Notes: a model not told the origin generated them from the sequence alone. A stretch of 64,000 bases of DNA from Paraburkholderia saeva (GCF_907164555.1 NZ_CAJQZC010000014.1:62001-126000); one strand, 5' to 3'; counted from the first letter of the stretch, positions 42,897 through 52,713 are shown. Made by a program: numbers and translations.

Positions 42897-44453
42897 ATGT
42901 CGTTTTCCCCAAGCAATGCCGGTCTGTCGGAGTCAATGTCGGCATTGGCCGGCACAATCGGCAGCCAGCGCGCAGGCTCGTTTGCGCAGCTCGGCACCAC
43001 GTTCCTGACCCGACTGCCGGCGGCGCCGCTGCCCGCGCCCTATGTCGTCGGGTTTTCCGCTGAAACCGCCGCACAGCTCGGCTTCGATCCTTCAATCGCT
43101 TACGACCCGACGTTCGCCGAATTCTTCTCGGGCAACACGACGCGCGACTGGCCCGCGCAGGCGCTGCCGTACGCAACCGTCTATTCGGGCCACCAGTTCG
43201 GCGTCTGGGCGGGCCAGCTGGGCGATGGCCGTGCGCTCGGTCTCGGCGAGGTCGAGCACAACGGCAGGCGTCTCGAGCTGCAACTGAAAGGCGGCGGCCG
43301 CACGCCGTATTCACGTATGGGCGATGGGCGCGCCGTGTTGCGCTCGTCGATCCGCGAATATCTGTGTTCGGAGGCGATGCATCATCTCGGCATTCCGACA
43401 ACGCGCGCGCTGTGCGTGATCGGCTCCGATCAGCCCGTGCGACGCGAGGAAGTGGAAACCGCCGCGGTCGTCACGCGGGTGGCGCCGAGCTTCGTGCGCT
43501 TTGGGCACTTCGAGCATTTCTATTCGAACGACCGCGTCGACGCGTTGCGCTCGCTCGCCGATCACGTCATCGAGCGGTTCTATCCCGCGTTAAAGGATGC
43601 CGACGATCCGTATCTCGCGCTGCTCGGCGAAGCGGTCCGCTCAACGGCCGACCTGATGGTGGAATGGCAGGCCGTCGGTTTTTGCCACGGCGTGATGAAC
43701 ACCGACAACATGTCGATTCTGGGTCTCACGATCGACTACGGCCCGTTCGGTTTCATGGATGCATTCGACGCGAATTACATCTGCAATCACTCCGATAACC
43801 AGGGCCGCTACGCATACCGGATGCAGCCGCAGATCGCGTACTGGAACCTCTTCTGTCTCGCGCAGGGACTGCTGCCGCTCCTCGGCGACCGGTACGAAGA
43901 CAATGAGCGCGGCGAGCGCGCGGTGAAGGACGCGCAGCACGTGCTCGAAGGCTTCAAGGAACGTTTCGCGCCGGCGCTCGAGCGCCGCATGCGCGCCAAG
44001 CTCGGCCTCGAAACTGAACAGTCCGGCGACGACCAGCTCGCCAACAGCCTCTTTGAAATCATGCACGCGAACCGTGCGGACTTCACGCTGACGTTCCGCA
44101 ATCTCGCGCGCATGTCGAAACTTGACGCGAGCGGCGACGCGCCCGTGCGCGATCTGTTCCTCGATCGCGCGGCGTTCGACGCATGGGCCGCCGGCTACCG
44201 CACACGTCTCGCGCTGGAAACGCGTGATGACGCGTCGCGCGCCATTGCAATGAACCGGGTCAACCCCAAATTCGTACTTCGCAATCACCTCGCGGAAACC
44301 GCGATCCGCAAGGCGAAGGAAAAGGATTTCTCCGAAGTCGAGCGACTGGCGGCCGTGCTGCGTCATCCGTTCGACGAGCAACCTGAAAACGAAGCGTACG
44401 CGACGCTCCCGCCCGACTGGGCGAGCTCGCTCGAGGTCAGCTGCTCGTCGTGA
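42897..44453 (+). CDS. selO: Protein adenylyltransferase SelO
   Basis: A 518-residue pseudokinase that transfers AMP to protein Ser/Thr/Tyr residues, linked to redox stress. Conserved blocks: YSGHQFGVWAGQLGDGRALGLGE near 97-119, LQLKGGGRTPYSRMGDGRAVLRSSIREYLCSE near 128-160 with the nucleotide-binding Lys and Arg, and VMNTDNMSILGLTIDYGPFGFMD near 263-285 with the metal-binding Asn/Asp. The C-terminus ends SCSS, the conserved Cys that replaces selenocysteine in eukaryotic SelO and forms a regulatory disulfide. GAGG precedes the ATG. Followed by msrB. Confidence 0.95.
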   Translation: MSFSPSNAGLSESMSALAGTIGSQRAGSFAQLGTTFLTRLPAAPLPAPYVVGFSAETAAQLGFDPSIAYDPTFAEFFSGNTTRDWPAQALPYATVYSGHQFGVWAGQLGDGRALGLGEVEHNGRRLELQLKGGGRTPYSRMGDGRAVLRSSIREYLCSEAMHHLGIPTTRALCVIGSDQPVRREEVETAAVVTRVAPSFVRFGHFEHFYSNDRVDALRSLADHVIERFYPALKDADDPYLALLGEAVRSTADLMVEWQAVGFCHGVMNTDNMSILGLTIDYGPFGFMDAFDANYICNHSDNQGRYAYRMQPQIAYWNLFCLAQGLLPLLGDRYEDNERGERAVKDAQHVLEGFKERFAPALERRMRAKLGLETEQSGDDQLANSLFEIMHANRADFTLTFRNLARMSKLDASGDAPVRDLFLDRAAFDAWAAGYRTRLALETRDDASRAIAMNRVNPKFVLRNHLAETAIRKAKEKDFSEVERLAAVLRHPFDEQPENEAYATLPPDWASSLEVSCSS

Positions 44454-44571
44454 GTCTTACCGCCTGTGACTTCCTGACAGTTTCATCATCAATTGTTCCG
44501 TCATGCTGAACCGCTTGCATCAGTTCCTTTCGCGTGAGCGATCAGGCCCCTCCTATCGACAGGACCCGACC

Positions 44572-45000
44572 ATGAATACAGACGACTTCAAGACCGGCAC
44601 GCCCGACACCCCCGCCGTACAGAAGGACGACGCCACCTGGCGCGAGCAGCTTTCGGAAACCCAGTACAGGGTGACGCGCCAGGCCGCCACCGAGCGGCCG
44701 TTCACCGGCGAATACTGGGATCATTTCGACCACGGTATCTATGACTGCGTCTGCTGCGGCACACCGCTCTTCGAATCAGCGACGAAGTTCGACGCCGGTT
44801 GCGGCTGGCCGAGCTACTTCAAGCCGATCAACGGCGAAGTGATCGCCGAGAAAACGGACCGCTCGCACGGCATGCTGCGCATCGAAGTGCAGTGCAAGAA
44901 CTGCGGCGCCCATCTCGGTCACGTATTCGAGGACGGTCCCGCGCCGACGGGCCTTCGGTACTGCATCAATTCGGCTGCGCTACAATTCGAGCCCAAGTAA
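44572..45000 (+). CDS. msrB: Peptide methionine-R-sulfoxide reductase (MsrB)
   Basis: A 142-residue cytosolic repair enzyme that reduces the R-epimer of methionine sulfoxide in proteins. Zinc ligands Cys59, Cys62, Cys108 and Cys111; catalytic Cys131 in RYCINSAAL; Cys77 in GCGWPSY is the likely resolving residue; HxH-type active-site region in GAHLGHVFEDGPAPTGLRYC. AGGA before the ATG at 44572 supports this start. It follows selO by 118 bases, a pairing that fits a shared oxidative stress role. Confidence 0.95.
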   Translation: MNTDDFKTGTPDTPAVQKDDATWREQLSETQYRVTRQAATERPFTGEYWDHFDHGIYDCVCCGTPLFESATKFDAGCGWPSYFKPINGEVIAEKTDRSHGMLRIEVQCKNCGAHLGHVFEDGPAPTGLRYCINSAALQFEPK

Positions 45001-45025
45001 CGCAGGCCGGGCGCGGCCGGATTCT

Positions 45026-45042
45026 GGCGGCCTCAGGCCGCC
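45026..45042. other. Short perfect GC hairpin between msrB and yciB
   Basis: GGCGGCC (45026-45032) pairs with GGCCGCC (45036-45042) around a 3-base loop. No T-run follows, so it is probably an RNA-stabilising or weak attenuating hairpin in the very GC-rich 200-base spacer. Confidence 0.3.
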
Positions 45043-45199
45043 GGTGTACCGGCACCGCATCCGGACTGCGCCGCCGGGCCCGTCGAGCCGGCTGCCGGCC
45101 CCTGTCGCCGGCGCGGATCTGGCGCGCGGTGCGCGCGCCTGTCCCGCCGCGCACCGGCCCCCATTGAGCGCATCACTCTCGCGGATTCCCGACCCGATA

Positions 45200-45730
45200 A
45201 TGAAATTCCTGTTCGACCTGTTCCCGATCATCCTGTTTTTTGTCGCGTTCAAGATCTGGGGCATCTTCACAGCGACGGCGGTCGCCATCGTCGCGACGCT
45301 CGTGCAGATCGCGTTCGTCGCCTTCCGGCATCGCAAGGTCGATCCGATGCTGTGGGTAAGCCTTGGCGTCGTCACCGTGTTCGGCGGCGCGACGCTCGTG
45401 CTGCACAACGACACGTTCATCAAGTGGAAGCCGACCGTCCTGTACTGGGCGTTTTCGGTCGCGCTCGTCATCTCGCAGCTCGCGTTCAACAAGAACCTGA
45501 TCGAAGCGATGATGGGCAAGCAGATCACATTGCCGCATCGCGTGTGGGCGCAGCTCAATTATGTGTGGGCGGTCTTCTTCGTGCTGCTCGGCATCGTCAA
45601 CCTGTTCGTCGCGTACAACTTTTCCACCGACGCGTGGGTCAACTTCAAGCTGTTCGGTGCGACGGGTCTGCTCGTGGTGTTCATCGTCGGCCAGAGCCTG
45701 TGGCTCGCCAAATACATGAAAGAGGAATGA
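45200..45730 (+). CDS. yciB: Inner membrane-spanning protein YciB (intracellular septation protein A)
   Basis: A 176-residue polytopic membrane protein with about five TM segments. MKFLFDLFPIILFFVAFK is the family N-terminus, followed by HRKVDPMLWVSLGVVTVFGGATL, FIKWKPTVLYWAF and the C-terminal YNFSTDAWVNFKLFG...YM. It affects cell envelope integrity and septation in enterobacteria. The ATG at 45200 gives the standard N-terminus; the open frame extends back into GC-rich spacer. bolA follows 3 bases later. Confidence 0.93.
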   Translation: MKFLFDLFPIILFFVAFKIWGIFTATAVAIVATLVQIAFVAFRHRKVDPMLWVSLGVVTVFGGATLVLHNDTFIKWKPTVLYWAFSVALVISQLAFNKNLIEAMMGKQITLPHRVWAQLNYVWAVFFVLLGIVNLFVAYNFSTDAWVNFKLFGATGLLVVFIVGQSLWLAKYMKEE

Positions 45731-45733
45731 ACG

Positions 45734-46048
45734 ATGAGCGCTGACGTCTTCCTCAACGCCACCACCGCCGAGCGCGCCGCGCTCATCGAGAGGCGCCTTC
45801 TGGCAGCGCTCGCGCCTGTCGTCTCGATCGACGTGCGTGACGACAGCGCAGAGCACGCCGGTCACGCCGGCGCCGCTGCCGGTGGTCATTTCAGTGTCAC
45901 GATCGTCGCCGCCGCATTCGCCGGCAAGCCCCGCGTGGCAAGGCATCGACTGGTGTATGATGCGCTGGCCGATGGCATGCAGCGCGGCATCCACGCACTC
46001 GCAATCACGGCTTATACGCCCGAAGAATTCGACTTGTTGCCCCGTTAG
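45734..46048 (+). CDS. bolA: BolA family protein
   Basis: A 104-residue class II KH-fold protein that works with monothiol glutaredoxins in iron-sulfur handling. HFSVTIVAAAFAGKPRVARHRLVYDAL has the conserved F/V-x-G-K-x2-V-x-RH region; the conserved His is in this loop. An inserted Ala/Gly/His-rich segment (AEHAGHAGAAAGG) precedes the strand. It starts 3 bases after yciB, so the genes are cotranscribed, and is followed 10 bases later by a parvulin gene. Confidence 0.9.
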   Translation: MSADVFLNATTAERAALIERRLLAALAPVVSIDVRDDSAEHAGHAGAAAGGHFSVTIVAAAFAGKPRVARHRLVYDALADGMQRGIHALAITAYTPEEFDLLPR

Positions 46049-46058
46049 GAACCTTCTG

Positions 46059-46844
46059 ATGACCTTGAAGAAAACCCGCTCGTGGGTGTTGCTGGCTGCG
46101 TTTGCGGCCGCGCCTGCGTTCGCACAGAACATCGCCGTCGTGAACGGCACGCCGATCCCGAAAGCACGCGCCGATGCGCTGATCGAACAGCTCGTCCATC
46201 AGGGCCAGCAGGACACGCCGCAGCTTCAGATGGCGGTGCGCGAAGAACTCGTGAACCGCGAAATCCTGATGCAGGAAGCGGCACGCCGCGGCATCCCGAA
46301 TCATCCCGACGTGAAGGCGCAGATCGCCGTCGCACAGCAGACCGTCGTGCTGCGCGCACTGATCGAAGACTTCGTGAAGAAGAACGCCCCGACAGACGCC
46401 GAAGTGAAAGCGCGCTATGACGAACTGATCAAGGGCGCGGGCCCGGGCGGCAAGGAATATCACCTGCACCACATCCTCGTCGAAGACGAACAGCAGGCGA
46501 AGGATCTGATCGCGAAGATCAAGGCCGGCGCAAGCTTCGAAGATCTGGCGAAGCAGTACTCGAAGGACCCGGGATCGGGCAAGAACGGCGGCGACCTCGA
46601 CTGGTCGGACCCGAAGGCTTACGTGCCGGAATTCGCCGATGCGGCCACGAAGCTGCAGAAAGGCCAGATGACCGACACGCCGGTCCATACGCAATTCGGC
46701 TGGCACATCATCCGTCTCGACGACACGCGTGCGGTCGCCCCGCCGCCGTTCGACCAGGTGAAGGCGCAGATCGCCCAGCAGATGCAGCAGGAAAAACTGC
46801 AGGCATTCGAAGAAGGCCTGCGCAAGAACGCGAAGATCCAGTAA
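46059..46844 (+). CDS. Periplasmic parvulin-type peptidyl-prolyl isomerase
   Basis: A 261-residue SurA/PrsA-like chaperone. The signal peptide (MTLKKTRSWVLLAAFAAAPAFA) is followed by a helical SurA-N-like domain (ADALIEQLVHQGQQDTPQLQMAVREELVNREIL). The parvulin domain runs from about 130 to 225 (YHLHHILVEDEQQAKDL, FEDLAKQYSKDPGS, GGDLDW, FGWHIIRLDD). It helps fold secreted or outer-membrane proteins. AGGA precedes the ATG at 46059. Last gene of the selO-msrB-yciB-bolA run, closed by a strong terminator. Confidence 0.92.
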   Translation: MTLKKTRSWVLLAAFAAAPAFAQNIAVVNGTPIPKARADALIEQLVHQGQQDTPQLQMAVREELVNREILMQEAARRGIPNHPDVKAQIAVAQQTVVLRALIEDFVKKNAPTDAEVKARYDELIKGAGPGGKEYHLHHILVEDEQQAKDLIAKIKAGASFEDLAKQYSKDPGSGKNGGDLDWSDPKAYVPEFADAATKLQKGQMTDTPVHTQFGWHIIRLDDTRAVAPPPFDQVKAQIAQQMQQEKLQAFEEGLRKNAKIQ

Positions 46845-46860
46845 GCGTTTTGGCTTCCAG

Positions 46861-46894
46861 AACGACAATGCCGCCCGAGGGCGGCATTGTCGTT
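46861..46894. terminator. Strong bidirectional terminator
   Basis: The arm at 46861-46876 is perfectly complementary to 46879-46894, giving a 16-bp stem with an A-rich 5-prime end and T-rich 3-prime end on either strand. It lies between the parvulin gene (plus) and purL (minus), which converge. Confidence 0.8.
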
Positions 46895-46975
46895 TCCGGG
46901 TCCTGCTCCTGCAATCCGCCTTGCTCGGACCGGGCGCCTGAATCCGCGCCCGTCCCGCTGTTCAACGAAGCGCAA

Positions 46976-49900
46976 TCAACCCAGCCGGCGACGTGCGTTC
47001 TGGAACGCGCGCATCCACGGGCTTGCCTCGGGCCAGCCTTCCGGATGCCAGCTCATCGTCACGGTGCGATGCACGCGCTCCGTGTGCGGCATCAGCACCG
47101 TAAAGCGGCCGTCCGGCGTCGTCACCGACGTGATGCCCTGCGGCGAGCCGTTCGGGTTGAATGGATACTGCTCCGTCGCCTGACCACGGTTGTCGACGAA
47201 ACGCATCGCCACAGCCACGCGCGCTGCGTCGCCCTGCTGCGAGAAGTCCGCGAAACCTTCGCCGTGCGCGACCGCGACCGGAATGCGCGAGCCTTCCATC
47301 CCGTCGAAGAAAATCGACGGCGACGACTGCACCTCGACCAGCGAGAAACGCGCCTCGAATTTCTCGGACTTGTTGCGCGTGAACTTCGGCCAGGCTTCGG
47401 CGCCCGGGATCATCGACGCGAGGCTGCTCATCATCTGGCAGCCGTTGCAGATACCGAGCGCGAACGTGTCGGCGCGACCGAAGAACGTCGCGAACATCTC
47501 GGCGAGCTGAGGATTGAAGCGGATCGTCTTCGCCCAGCCTTCACCGGCGCCCAGTACGTCGCCGTACGAGAAACCGCCGCAGGCTACCGCGCCCGCGAAA
47601 TCGGCCAGCGTCGCGCGGCTGGACAGCAGGTCGCTCATGTGGACGTCGTACGCGTCGAAACCGGCGCGGTCGAACGCGTACGCGGTTTCGAGGTGCGAGT
47701 TCACGCCCTGCTCGCGCAGGATCGCCACGCGCGGACGCGCGCCCTTGCGAATAAACGGCGCGGCGACATCTTCAGCCGGATCGAAGGTGAGATGCGGCGT
47801 GATGCCGGGATCCGCTGCGTCAAGCAGCGTGTCGTGTTCGGCATCGGCGCAGGCCGGGTTATCGCGCAGGCGCGAGATGCGCCAGCTGACTTCGTCCCAC
47901 GCGCGATGCAGTTCGGTGCGCGGCGCTTCGTAGATCTTCTTCGCGTCGCGCCAGACTTCGAGCGTGTCGCGCTCGTTCGGCTTGCCGATCACGTGCGAGC
48001 AGGCGGACAGGCCGTGTTCGCGCAGCGCGCCCAGCACCGCGTCGCGCTCCGCTGCGCGTACCTGGATCACAGCACCGAGTTCCTCGCTGAAGAGCGCGCG
48101 GATCGTGCGGTCGTCACGGCGGCCGCTTGTCTGCTTCGCCCAGTCTTTCGCGTCGCCGTAGTCGGACTCGTGATTCGGATCGAGCACCAGCATGTCGACG
48201 TTCAGCGACACGCCCACGTGACCCGCGAACGCCATTTCGGCAACCGTCGCCCACAGGCCGCCGTCGGAGCGGTCGTGATACGCCAGCAGCTTGCCGTCGG
48301 CATTGAGCGACTGGATCGCGCTGAAGAAGCGCTTGAGGTCTTCGGGGTCGTCGACGTCCGGCACCGTATCGCCGACCTGCTGCGTCACCTGCGCCAGAAT
48401 GCTCGCGCCAAGGCGGTTCTTGCCGCGGCCGAGGTCGATCGCGATCAGCACCGTGTCGCCCACTTCGCCTGCGCGGCGCAGTTGCGGCGTGAGGTGACGG
48501 CGCACGTCTTCGACCGGCGCGAACGCCGAGATGATCAGCGAAACCGGCGCGACCACTTCCTTCGCCACGCCGCGGTCTTCCCACTTCGTGCGCATCGACA
48601 GCGAATCCTTGCCGACCGGAATGCCGATACCGAGCGCCGGGCACAGTTCCATGCCGATTGCCTTGACTGTGTCGTAGAGCGCCGCGTCTTCGCCCGGGCT
48701 GCCGCACGCGGCCATCCAGTTCGCAGAGAGCTTCAGTTTATCCAGCGATGCAATCGGCGCCGACGCGATGTTCGTCACCGCTTCGCCGACGGCCATACGG
48801 CCCGACGCCGGCGCGTCGATGACGGCGAGCGGCGTGCGCTCGGCCATCGTCATTGCTTCGCCACGAAAGCCTGCGTAATCGGCTGCGGTAATCGCGCAGT
48901 CGGCAACCGGCACCTGCCACGGACCGACCATCTGGTCGCGCACGCTCGTGCCGCCCACCGAACGGTCGCCGATCGTGATGAGGAACGACTTGCTCGCCAC
49001 CGTTGGATGACGCAACACGCTCACCGCGACTTCCGACAGATTCACGTGCGTGACATCCACCGGCTGCAGCGCGACCGTTTCGCGCTTCACGTCGCGATGC
49101 ATGCGCGGCGGCTTGCCGAGCAGTACTTCCATCGGCATGTCGACGGGTTCGTGCGCATCGGCGGTGTGTTTGTCGGTGTCGATGAGTTGCAGCTGGCGCT
49201 CGGCGGTTGCCACGCCAATCACCGCGAACGGGCAACGCTCGCGTTCGCAGATCGCCTCGAACATCGGCAGATCGGCTGGCGCGATCGCCAGCACGTAGCG
49301 CTCCTGCGCTTCGTTCGACCAGATCTCGCGCGGCGACAGACCGCTCTCTTCCAGCTGGACCTTGCGCAACTCGAAGCGTGCGCCTTTGTCCGCGCCGTCC
49401 ACCAGTTCCGGGAACGCGTTCGACAGCCCCCCCGCGCCGACATCGTGAATGCTCAGGATCGGGTTCTGCTCGCCCAGCTGCCAGCAACCGTTGATGACTT
49501 CCTGCGCGCGCCGTTCGATTTCCGGGTTGCCGCGCTGCACGGAATCGAAGTCGAGCTCGGCCGTGTTCGTACCGGTCGCCATCGAACTGGCCGCGCCGCC
49601 GCCCATGCCGATACGCATGCCCGGGCCGCCGATCTGGATCAGCAGTGAGCCTTCCGGCAGGTCGTGCTTGTGCGTGTGCTGGTCCGAGATATTGCCGATG
49701 CCGCCCGCGATCATGATCGGCTTGTGATAGCCGCGCACGCGGCCCGCGACGTTCTGCTCGTACACGCGGAAGTAGCCGCCCAGATTCGGCCGGCCGAATT
49801 CGTTGTTGAAGGCTGCGCCGCCGAGCGGGCCGTCGATCATGATCTGCAGCGGCGCAGCGATGCGGTCCGGACGGCCGTACGCTTCCTGCGTATCGGCCTC

Positions 49901-51043
49901 GTTGCGATGCGCGACCGGCTGCGCGGCGTCGCGAGCGTTTTCCCATGCTTCGCGTGCGTCCGGCAGATCGAGGTTCGACACGGTAAAGCCCGCGAGACCC
50001 GCCTTTGGACGTGCCCCACGACCCGTCGCGCCTTCGTCGCGGATTTCGCCGCCCGCGCCCGTCGCGGCGCCGGGGAACGGCGAGATCGCGGTCGGGTGAT
50101 TATGCGTTTCCACCTTCATCAACGTGTGCGTGAGTTCGGTGTGACGGCCGTAATGTTCGGCCATGTCGCCTGACGCCGCCGGCTTGCGCGGGAACCAGCG
50201 TTCCGCCATGCCGCCCGCCATGATCGACGAGTTGTCCGAATACGCGACGATCGTGCCCTGCGGGTTCAACTTCTCCGTATTGCGGATCATGTTGAAGAGC
50301 GAGATGTCCTGAGGCTCGCCGTCGATCGTCCAGTCGGCGTTGAAAATCTTGTGCCGGCAATGCTCGCTGTTCGCCTGGGCGAACATCATCAGTTCGACGT
50401 CGGTCGGATTGCGGCCGAGCTTCGTGAACGCATCGACCAGGTAGTCGATTTCGTCGTCCGCCAGCGCAAGGCCGAGTTCCGCGTTCGCGGCTTCCAGCGC
50501 CGTGCGGCCCTCTTTCAGAATGTCGACGGTTTGCAGCGGCTTCGCCGGCAGTTCGTCGAACAGATGCATCGCGTGATCGCGCGACGGCGCAACGCTCTCG
50601 GTCATGCGATCGTGCAGCGCGGCGACGACGGCGGCACGCGCCTCGTCGGAGAGCGCCTTCTTGCCGCCCAGCAGGCCCGACTTCAGGATCACCGTGTATT
50701 CGACGCCGCGTTCGATGCGGCGCACGTTCGCGAGGCCGCAATGCAGCGCGATGTCGGTCGCCTTGCTGGCCCACGGCGACACCGTGCCGAAGCGCGGCAC
50801 CACGAGGACGGTTTCGGTCGTACCGCGCTCTTTCGCTGCTTCGAACGGTTCGCCGTAATGCATCAGCGCCTCGATCTTCGCGCTGTCATCGGCCGAAAGC
50901 GGCGTCGATGCATTGACGAAATGCAGGAATTGCCCGCGTACGCCGGTGATATTGGCGTCGATGCGGGTGAGCGTTTCGAGCAGACGGGTTTGACGGAAAT
51001 CGGAGAGGGCCGAAGCGCCGGGGAAACACGAGAAGTGGGCCAT
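46976..51043 (-). CDS. purL: Phosphoribosylformylglycinamidine synthase (PurL)
   Basis: A 1355-residue single-chain FGAM synthase, fourth step of purine synthesis: FGAR, glutamine and ATP give FGAM. N-terminal PurS-like domain, then two AIRS-like halves (MKVETHNHPTAISPFPGAATGAGGEIRDEGATG near 310-342 is the FGAM catalytic loop). The C-terminal class I glutaminase has Cys in ALGICNGCQMM near 1200 and His/Glu in PVAVAHGEG. Slightly longer than E. coli PurL. A TATAAT hexamer lies about 60 bases upstream. Monocistronic. Confidence 0.97.
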   Translation of the reverse strand: MAHFSCFPGASALSDFRQTRLLETLTRIDANITGVRGQFLHFVNASTPLSADDSAKIEALMHYGEPFEAAKERGTTETVLVVPRFGTVSPWASKATDIALHCGLANVRRIERGVEYTVILKSGLLGGKKALSDEARAAVVAALHDRMTESVAPSRDHAMHLFDELPAKPLQTVDILKEGRTALEAANAELGLALADDEIDYLVDAFTKLGRNPTDVELMMFAQANSEHCRHKIFNADWTIDGEPQDISLFNMIRNTEKLNPQGTIVAYSDNSSIMAGGMAERWFPRKPAASGDMAEHYGRHTELTHTLMKVETHNHPTAISPFPGAATGAGGEIRDEGATGRGARPKAGLAGFTVSNLDLPDAREAWENARDAAQPVAHRNEADTQEAYGRPDRIAAPLQIMIDGPLGGAAFNNEFGRPNLGGYFRVYEQNVAGRVRGYHKPIMIAGGIGNISDQHTHKHDLPEGSLLIQIGGPGMRIGMGGGAASSMATGTNTAELDFDSVQRGNPEIERRAQEVINGCWQLGEQNPILSIHDVGAGGLSNAFPELVDGADKGARFELRKVQLEESGLSPREIWSNEAQERYVLAIAPADLPMFEAICERERCPFAVIGVATAERQLQLIDTDKHTADAHEPVDMPMEVLLGKPPRMHRDVKRETVALQPVDVTHVNLSEVAVSVLRHPTVASKSFLITIGDRSVGGTSVRDQMVGPWQVPVADCAITAADYAGFRGEAMTMAERTPLAVIDAPASGRMAVGEAVTNIASAPIASLDKLKLSANWMAACGSPGEDAALYDTVKAIGMELCPALGIGIPVGKDSLSMRTKWEDRGVAKEVVAPVSLIISAFAPVEDVRRHLTPQLRRAGEVGDTVLIAIDLGRGKNRLGASILAQVTQQVGDTVPDVDDPEDLKRFFSAIQSLNADGKLLAYHDRSDGGLWATVAEMAFAGHVGVSLNVDMLVLDPNHESDYGDAKDWAKQTSGRRDDRTIRALFSEELGAVIQVRAAERDAVLGALREHGLSACSHVIGKPNERDTLEVWRDAKKIYEAPRTELHRAWDEVSWRISRLRDNPACADAEHDTLLDAADPGITPHLTFDPAEDVAAPFIRKGARPRVAILREQGVNSHLETAYAFDRAGFDAYDVHMSDLLSSRATLADFAGAVACGGFSYGDVLGAGEGWAKTIRFNPQLAEMFATFFGRADTFALGICNGCQMMSSLASMIPGAEAWPKFTRNKSEKFEARFSLVEVQSSPSIFFDGMEGSRIPVAVAHGEGFADFSQQGDAARVAVAMRFVDNRGQATEQYPFNPNGSPQGITSVTTPDGRFTVLMPHTERVHRTVTMSWHPEGWPEASPWMRAFQNARRRLG

Positions 51044-51105
51044 GGACTTGACGTTGCGTCGATCAGTCGCGCGTGCAGGCGACGGGAGGCGAAAGGAAGT
51101 CGGAG

Positions 51106-51111
51106 ATTATA
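51106..51111 (-). promoter_or_regulatory. TATAAT -10 hexamer upstream of purL
   Basis: On the minus strand a perfect TATAAT lies 63 bases before the purL ATG. The region 17 bases upstream lacks a good -35 (a TCTGAC hexamer occurs at 14-base spacing), so it may need an activator. Assigned from position and the perfect -10 only. Confidence 0.4.
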
Positions 51112-51347
51112 CCTCGGGACGGCCCGTCAGACCCGCCCCACGTAGCGCGACGAACCTTCTGGCAGCAATGTCCGGCGCGCTCCGGCGGCGCATGGCATTG
51201 CGGCGGGCAACGTGGCGGCCGGCCCCGTTTGGCTGCTATCATTCGCCCTTTCCACTGACCGGCACGGCAGATTCCCCCACCCGCGCCGCCCGTCACGCAT
51301 ACGGGCACGCCCGGTCACCCGCGTCCTGCCCGCAAATCGAATCAATC

Positions 51348-52649
51348 ATGGATGTCATCGTCATTGGCGGCGGAATCACCGGCGTCGCCACCGCTTATCA
51401 GCTGCGCGCGGCCGGTCACCGCGTGTGCGTCGTCGAACGGCATGCGACGGTTGCGCAGGGCGCCACCTACGGCCACAGCGGCACCGTGCTGCCCACGCCG
51501 CTCGACGTCTGGTTCGGCCCGACCTTCATGGAAAACCGGCGCACCGCGAAAAGCGGCGTCGTGACCAAAATCGGTTTCAATTCGGGCGCCCGCGATTTTC
51601 TGAAGCGCCTTGCCACCTTGCAGGAACCTGCCGCGTTCGAGGAACAGATGGGTCGGCTGCGCCCGCTGATCGAGCTCTCGCGCGATACGCTCGCCGACAT
51701 CGAAACGCGCTTCGGCCTCGAATTCGAACAGCGTAACGGCGTGCTCCACGTGGTGCGCTCCGCCCACGAATGGGAATTGACCCAGCCGGCGCTCGACCTG
51801 CTGCGCCGCTACGAAGTCCCGCATCATGTGCTGACCGCGGCCGAATGCGCCGCGCTCGAACATTCGGTGCCGACCGACCCGGATTTCGCGGGCGGCGTTT
51901 ATTTCGAATCCGAACGCACCGCGAACTGTCCGCTCTTCGCCAAGCTCGTGAAGCAGCTGCTCGACGAGCAAGGCGGCGTGACATTCCAGACTGGCCGCGA
52001 AGTGACCTCGATCCGCGTCGACAACCAGCGCGCCGCCGTCGAACTGGCGCCGCGCACGGGCGATTCGTCGCGATCGCGCGAAGTCGACGTGATTGCGGGC
52101 GACGCGATCGTCGTCGCGGCAGGCGTCGGCAGCCTGCCGCTGCTGGAGCAGCTGGGCCTGCGTCTGCCGCTGCATCCGCTGCGTATGCACACGCTCGCCG
52201 CACCGGTCGCGCACGAAGAGTGCGTGCCTCACATGACCGTGATCGATGCGGTCAAACGCATCACGATCACGCGTATGAACCATCGTCTGCGCATTGCCGG
52301 CGGTGCTGTCGTGCAGCCGGCGAACCTCGTCAACAAGCCGCTTGGCGAGGCGCTCACGCGCGAAGCCCTCGCGCTCCTCGGCCAGGCCACGCACGACTGG
52401 ATTCCGGGTGCCGCGAAAATCTCGGCGGCCCTGCCCTGGGAAGGTCTGAAGCTGCTCTCGCCGGACGGCATGCCGCTTGTCGGCAACGCGCTGCATCCGC
52501 GGCTTTTTGTGAACGCCGGCCACGGGCCCTCCGGTTGGGGAATGGCGTGCGGGTCTGCTAAAGTGATCGCTGATCTCTTCGCCGGTGCGACGCCCGATGT
52601 GCCGCCCGATACGCTTGCAGCATTGCGGCCGGAACGGTTTCGCGATTGA
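51348..52649 (+). CDS. FAD-dependent D-amino acid dehydrogenase (DadA-like)
   Basis: A 433-residue flavoprotein of the DAO family. The FAD-binding dinucleotide loop is VIVIGGGITGVATAYQL (3-19) with the acidic ending VVERH near 31-35, and the C-terminal FAD motif is LFVNAGHGPSGWGMACGSAKVIADL near 385-410. The middle is the substrate domain. DadA-type enzymes oxidise D-amino acids to keto acids at the inner membrane face, passing electrons to the respiratory chain. The exact substrate is uncertain. The ATG at 51348 is used; the open frame runs back into the purL control region. nnr follows. Confidence 0.88.
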   Translation: MDVIVIGGGITGVATAYQLRAAGHRVCVVERHATVAQGATYGHSGTVLPTPLDVWFGPTFMENRRTAKSGVVTKIGFNSGARDFLKRLATLQEPAAFEEQMGRLRPLIELSRDTLADIETRFGLEFEQRNGVLHVVRSAHEWELTQPALDLLRRYEVPHHVLTAAECAALEHSVPTDPDFAGGVYFESERTANCPLFAKLVKQLLDEQGGVTFQTGREVTSIRVDNQRAAVELAPRTGDSSRSREVDVIAGDAIVVAAGVGSLPLLEQLGLRLPLHPLRMHTLAAPVAHEECVPHMTVIDAVKRITITRMNHRLRIAGGAVVQPANLVNKPLGEALTREALALLGQATHDWIPGAAKISAALPWEGLKLLSPDGMPLVGNALHPRLFVNAGHGPSGWGMACGSAKVIADLFAGATPDVPPDTLAALRPERFRD

Positions 52650-52713
52650 GGTTGTTCTGGCGCGACGCGGCCGGGCACGCACCTTTACCGTTTGTCTTCG
52701 TCCTGCCTGCGCC

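Noticed and set aside
46850..49648. 932-codon frame antisense to purL
   Set aside because: Shadow of purL codon bias; the translation is an Arg/Ala/His-rich string without motifs.
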